8,848 nucleotides of DNA from Scybalousia_A sp964626385 (GTDB taxonomy: Bacteria; Bacteroidota; Bacteroidia; Bacteroidales; P3). Below the pieces are notes generated by a model. That model was not told the origin of the DNA. It did not search any database and worked only from the letters and a program-made list of their open reading frames with translations. The translations under genes and the position numbers were made by a program. The DNA is taken from the NCBI GenBank assembly GCA_964626385.1, contig CAZVEO010000085.1, positions 1-8,848 of the forward strand, read 5' to 3'. This document shows, piece after piece, positions 6,582-8,848 of this stretch; the stretch's first letter is position 1; the number at the start of each line of letters is the position of its first letter.

Positions 6582-6848
6582 TTACTTATCTATTTTAATC
6601 AAAACATCGTTTTTTGTTACATTTTGATTTGCTTCTATGTTGATTTTTGCTACTACGCCATCTATATCGGAGCATATTTTGTTGTCCATTTTCATAGCGT
6701 GTAGAATGCAAAGAGGTTGTCCTTTTTTTACCTTTTCCCCTTTTTTGACAAGAATGTCTATTATGGTGCCAGGTATAAAGGCAAAAATTTCTCCTGATGC
6801 TACCTCAACATACAATTGCCTGTAATGTTTTCTTTCGTTTTCTGCCAT
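6582..6848 (-). CDS. Short biotin carboxyl carrier protein (acyl-CoA carboxylase/decarboxylase subunit)
   Basis: This is an 88-residue protein that is essentially one biotinyl domain. The attachment motif is AMKM with the biotinylated Lys53; the usual preceding Glu is replaced by His (HAMKM). The half-domain motif PGTI is at 26-29, and GEKVKKGQPLCILHA follows. It would carry CO2 on biotin between a carboxylase or decarboxylase partner and the MmdA-like carboxyltransferase encoded just upstream, from which it is separated by 82 bp. Carrier subunits of this class are often longer, about 120-145 residues, with an Ala/Pro-rich linker; that linker is missing here and only about 20 residues precede the domain. 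A purine-rich GAGAAG six to eight bases before the ATG may serve as a ribosome binding site. A lipoyl domain is unlikely given MKM. No biotin carboxylase or membrane MmdB/OadB subunit lies in the window. Confidence 0.88.
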   Translation of the reverse strand: MAENERKHYRQLYVEVASGEIFAFIPGTIIDILVKKGEKVKKGQPLCILHAMKMDNKICSDIDGVVAKINIEANQNVTKNDVLIKIDK

Positions 6849-6871
6849 TATCTTCTCTATTTTTTAATTTC

Positions 6872-6899
6872 TTAATAATTATTTTAAACTAATTATTAA
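6872..6899. other. AT-only inverted repeat in the mmdA-biotin carrier gap
   Basis: TTAATAATTA (6872-6881) and TAATTATTAA (6890-6899) are perfect 10-bp complements with an 8-nt loop, in the 82-bp spacer between the two carboxylase genes. It could be a weak intercistronic hairpin influencing mRNA processing or relative expression. Having no G-C pairs it would be weak, and such repeats arise by chance in AT-rich spacers. Confidence 0.35.
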
Positions 6900-6930
6900 A
6901 AATAATTCATAAAATATTTAAACCACGTTT

Positions 6931-8478
6931 TTAGAATGGTGGCAAACCGTGTTTCTTTTTAGGGTTTTCTACCTGTTTTGCTTTGGAAACCTCTAAAGCG
7001 TGAAGCACATATTGACGAGTCTCATTTGGTTGAATAACCGCATCAACGTATCCGTATGAAGCCGCAACGTATGGGTTGGCAAACTTTTTACGATACTCAT
7101 CAATTTTTTCTTTACGTGTTTTCGCAGGTTCTTCTGATTCTTTTATTTCCTTACGAAATACAATATTTGCTGCACCTTCAGGTCCCATAACCGCTATCTC
7201 AGCCGTAGGCCAAGCAAAAACAAAATCGGCTTTTAAGTGAGAAGAACACATTGCTATATAACCTCCTCCGTATGCTTTGCGAAGAATAACAGTGATTTTT
7301 GGTACTGTTGCCTCAGAGAAAGCGTAAAGAATTTTGGCTCCGTGCCTTATAACTCCAGCATGCTCTTGGTCAATACCCGGTAAATAACCCGGCATATCTT
7401 CCAAAGTAACCAAAGGAATATTGAAAGCATCACAAAAACGAATAAATCTTGCTGCCTTATCCGAAGCATTGCAATCCAAAACTCCTGCCATAGCACATGG
7501 TTGGTTGGCTACAAAGCCCACTGTTTCTCCATTCATACGAGCAAAGCCTATAACTATGTTTGGAGCAAACAACTCTTGTACTTCCAAAAAGTCAGAACCA
7601 TCAGCCATTGCCTTGATAATATGTCTTACATCGTATGGTTGGGCAGGGTCAGATGGGAAAATAGAATTTATCTTATAATTCTTTGCGTCCGGTTTGCGAG
7701 TAGCAAACGGCTCTGCTTTCTTCCCATTATTCCAAGGAATATAGGTGAATAGGTTTTTTATCTGTTCAAAACATTCTTGCTCGCTTTCTGCAAAAAAATG
7801 AGCATTACCCGAAATCTCGGCATGAACTCTTGCACCTCCAAGGTCTTCTTTTGATATTTCCTCACCAAGCACTGTTTTTATTACATCTGGTCCTGTGATA
7901 AACATATTACTAATCTTATCTACCACAAAAACAAAGTCCGTCAACGCCGGAGAATATACGGCTCCTCCTGCACAAGGTCCTAAAATAACAGATATTTGAG
8001 GAATAACACCCGAAGCCATCGTATTCCTATAAAAAATATCTCCATAACCGGCCAAAGCGTTTACACCTTCTTGTATTCTGGCACCGCCTGAGTCATTGAT
8101 ACCTATTATAGGTGTCTTTAATTTCATAGCATGGTCCATTATCTTGCAAATCTTCTGTGCATGCATATAGCCCAAAGAACCTCCAGCTACGGTAAAATCT
8201 TGTGCATAAATACAGACAGGATAACCGCTTATAGTACCCGTACCTGTAACCACACCATCACCGGGAAGTATCTTTTTATCCATATCAAAATCTTTCCCCG
8301 AATGTTGAACAAAAAGGTCGTACTCATGGAAAGAATCCTCATCCAAAAGAGAAAGTATTCTTTCCCTTGCAGTCATTTTGCCCGTGGCTTTTTGCTTCTC
8401 TATAGCTTTCTCGCCACCACCCTGCAAAGCAGCACGCATCCTCTTTTTTAAATCTTGTGTTTTACTGTTTATTGACAT
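6931..8478 (-). CDS. mmdA: Acyl-CoA carboxyltransferase subunit (methylmalonyl-CoA decarboxylase alpha / propionyl-CoA carboxylase beta)
   Basis: This is the carboxyltransferase that moves carboxyl groups between biotin and an acyl-CoA, probably propionyl-/methylmalonyl-CoA, in the succinate-propionate pathway. The 515-residue length and full motif set are typical: TARERI near 36-41, GDGVVTGTGTI at 73-83, QDFTVAGGSLG at 93-103, the first oxyanion-hole region NDSGGARIQEG at 128-138, GPCAGGAVYSPALTDF at 167-182, RKAYGGGYIAM at 400-410, WPTAEIAVMGPEGA at 423-436 and a C-terminal KKKHG tail. Residue 408, just after GGGY, is Ile where propionyl-CoA carboxylases I recall carry Asp (aligned by eye), so substrate choice is uncertain. 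The biotin carrier gene follows after 82 bp. MmdA (Na+-pumping decarboxylase) and PccB cannot be told apart without the missing partner subunit: a membrane MmdB would mean the first, a biotin carboxylase the second. Confidence 0.92.
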   Translation of the reverse strand: MSINSKTQDLKKRMRAALQGGGEKAIEKQKATGKMTARERILSLLDEDSFHEYDLFVQHSGKDFDMDKKILPGDGVVTGTGTISGYPVCIYAQDFTVAGGSLGYMHAQKICKIMDHAMKLKTPIIGINDSGGARIQEGVNALAGYGDIFYRNTMASGVIPQISVILGPCAGGAVYSPALTDFVFVVDKISNMFITGPDVIKTVLGEEISKEDLGGARVHAEISGNAHFFAESEQECFEQIKNLFTYIPWNNGKKAEPFATRKPDAKNYKINSIFPSDPAQPYDVRHIIKAMADGSDFLEVQELFAPNIVIGFARMNGETVGFVANQPCAMAGVLDCNASDKAARFIRFCDAFNIPLVTLEDMPGYLPGIDQEHAGVIRHGAKILYAFSEATVPKITVILRKAYGGGYIAMCSSHLKADFVFAWPTAEIAVMGPEGAANIVFRKEIKESEEPAKTRKEKIDEYRKKFANPYVAASYGYVDAVIQPNETRQYVLHALEVSKAKQVENPKKKHGLPPF

Positions 8479-8518
8479 TTTCCAAAAATTTAGTCCACGT
8501 ATTAAACAATTAGGAATG

Positions 8519-8526
8519 CAAAATTA
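8519..8526 (-). promoter_or_regulatory. -7 promoter element of the carboxyltransferase gene
   Basis: On the minus strand TAATTTTG followed by CA matches TAnnTTTG and is identical to the -7 boxes before the permease and thiH. It lies 40 bp from the ATG at 8478. No clear -33 TTTG is seen at the right distance. Unlike the other two it is not part of a palindrome. Confidence 0.5.
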
Positions 8527-8583
8527 AGATATTTTTTTTAATTAGCATTAACTCACTACTATAAATATTACACCCACAACCTG

Positions 8584-8752
8584 CAGGCACCGCCTGTTTT
8601 ATAAGGGCATAGCCGTTAGAAAAAGTTTATCATACGCTTATGCGTCTTATAAAACACCCTATGGGTGCAGGCATAGCCTGTCTTATAAGACGCAAAACTT
8701 TAGCCTCAGGCTTATTTTAATGGCTCTGCCCTTATAAAGTAGGCTGAGCCTG
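8584..8752. repeat. Intergenic cluster of short palindromic repeats (right copy)
   Basis: This lies in the 370-bp non-coding end of the window, upstream of mmdA. It contains caggcaccgcctg (8584-8596), caggcatagcctg (8668-8680), taggctgagcctg (8740-8752) and the palindrome agcctcaggct (8702-8712), joined by cttataa-type links. It shares gggcatagccgtta (8604-8617) with the left cluster in the same orientation and cgcttatgcg (8635-8644) in the opposite one. No open frame of note crosses it. The A-rich bases after 8753 show nothing further. Confidence 0.7.
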
Positions 8753-8848
8753 TAACCCATAAAAAAACGAAAAAAAATAACAAAAAGAAAAACAAAAAAA
8801 TCGGTTTACTGATTATCAATAAGTTACAAATAAAAAGTGTGCACGCGT

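Overview
The window looks like a piece of an AT-rich Bacteroidota chromosome, most likely an anaerobic, Bacteroidales-like organism. The evidence is: -7 promoter elements of the Bacteroidota type (TAnnTTTG) before three transcription units, very few Shine-Dalgarno sequences, a BspA-type leucine-rich-repeat surface protein whose signal peptide ends in AQAQ, and a split biotin-dependent acyl-CoA carboxylase of the MmdA type. I cannot name the species.

Layout. Positions 1-1477 (minus strand) hold the N-terminal part of a large secreted leucine-rich-repeat protein that runs off the left edge. Its reading frame is interrupted by a run of nine G's (1418-1426, C's on the plus strand) just before the signal peptide. 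With nine G's, translation from the only sensible ATG (1477) stops right after the tract. With eight (or 11, or 5) it reads straight through signal peptide and repeats. This is the outline of a phase-variable surface gene caught in the OFF state, and it is the most interesting feature here. Positions 1478-1894 are non-coding and carry a cluster of short palindromic repeats.

The plus-strand block 1895-6503 has three units. First come a polyprenyl-phosphate-type GT2 glycosyltransferase and gmhA (6 bp apart), which suggest surface-glycan or heptose supply. Next is a metal-type permease (SO_0444/ArsP-like) with a C-terminal HMA domain, under its own promoter. Last are thiH and folA (6 bp apart), an orphan thiamine gene paired with dihydrofolate reductase. 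A hairpin at 6508-6547 separates this block from the convergent minus-strand pair: a carboxyltransferase subunit (mmdA-like, 6931-8478) followed by an 88-residue biotin carrier protein (6582-6848).

The right end (8479-8848) is non-coding. It holds the mmdA promoter and a second cluster of the same palindromic repeats seen at 1649-1827, so the repeats bracket the 6.7-kb metabolic block. Positions 8753-8848 are an A-rich stretch in which I see no gene or signal.
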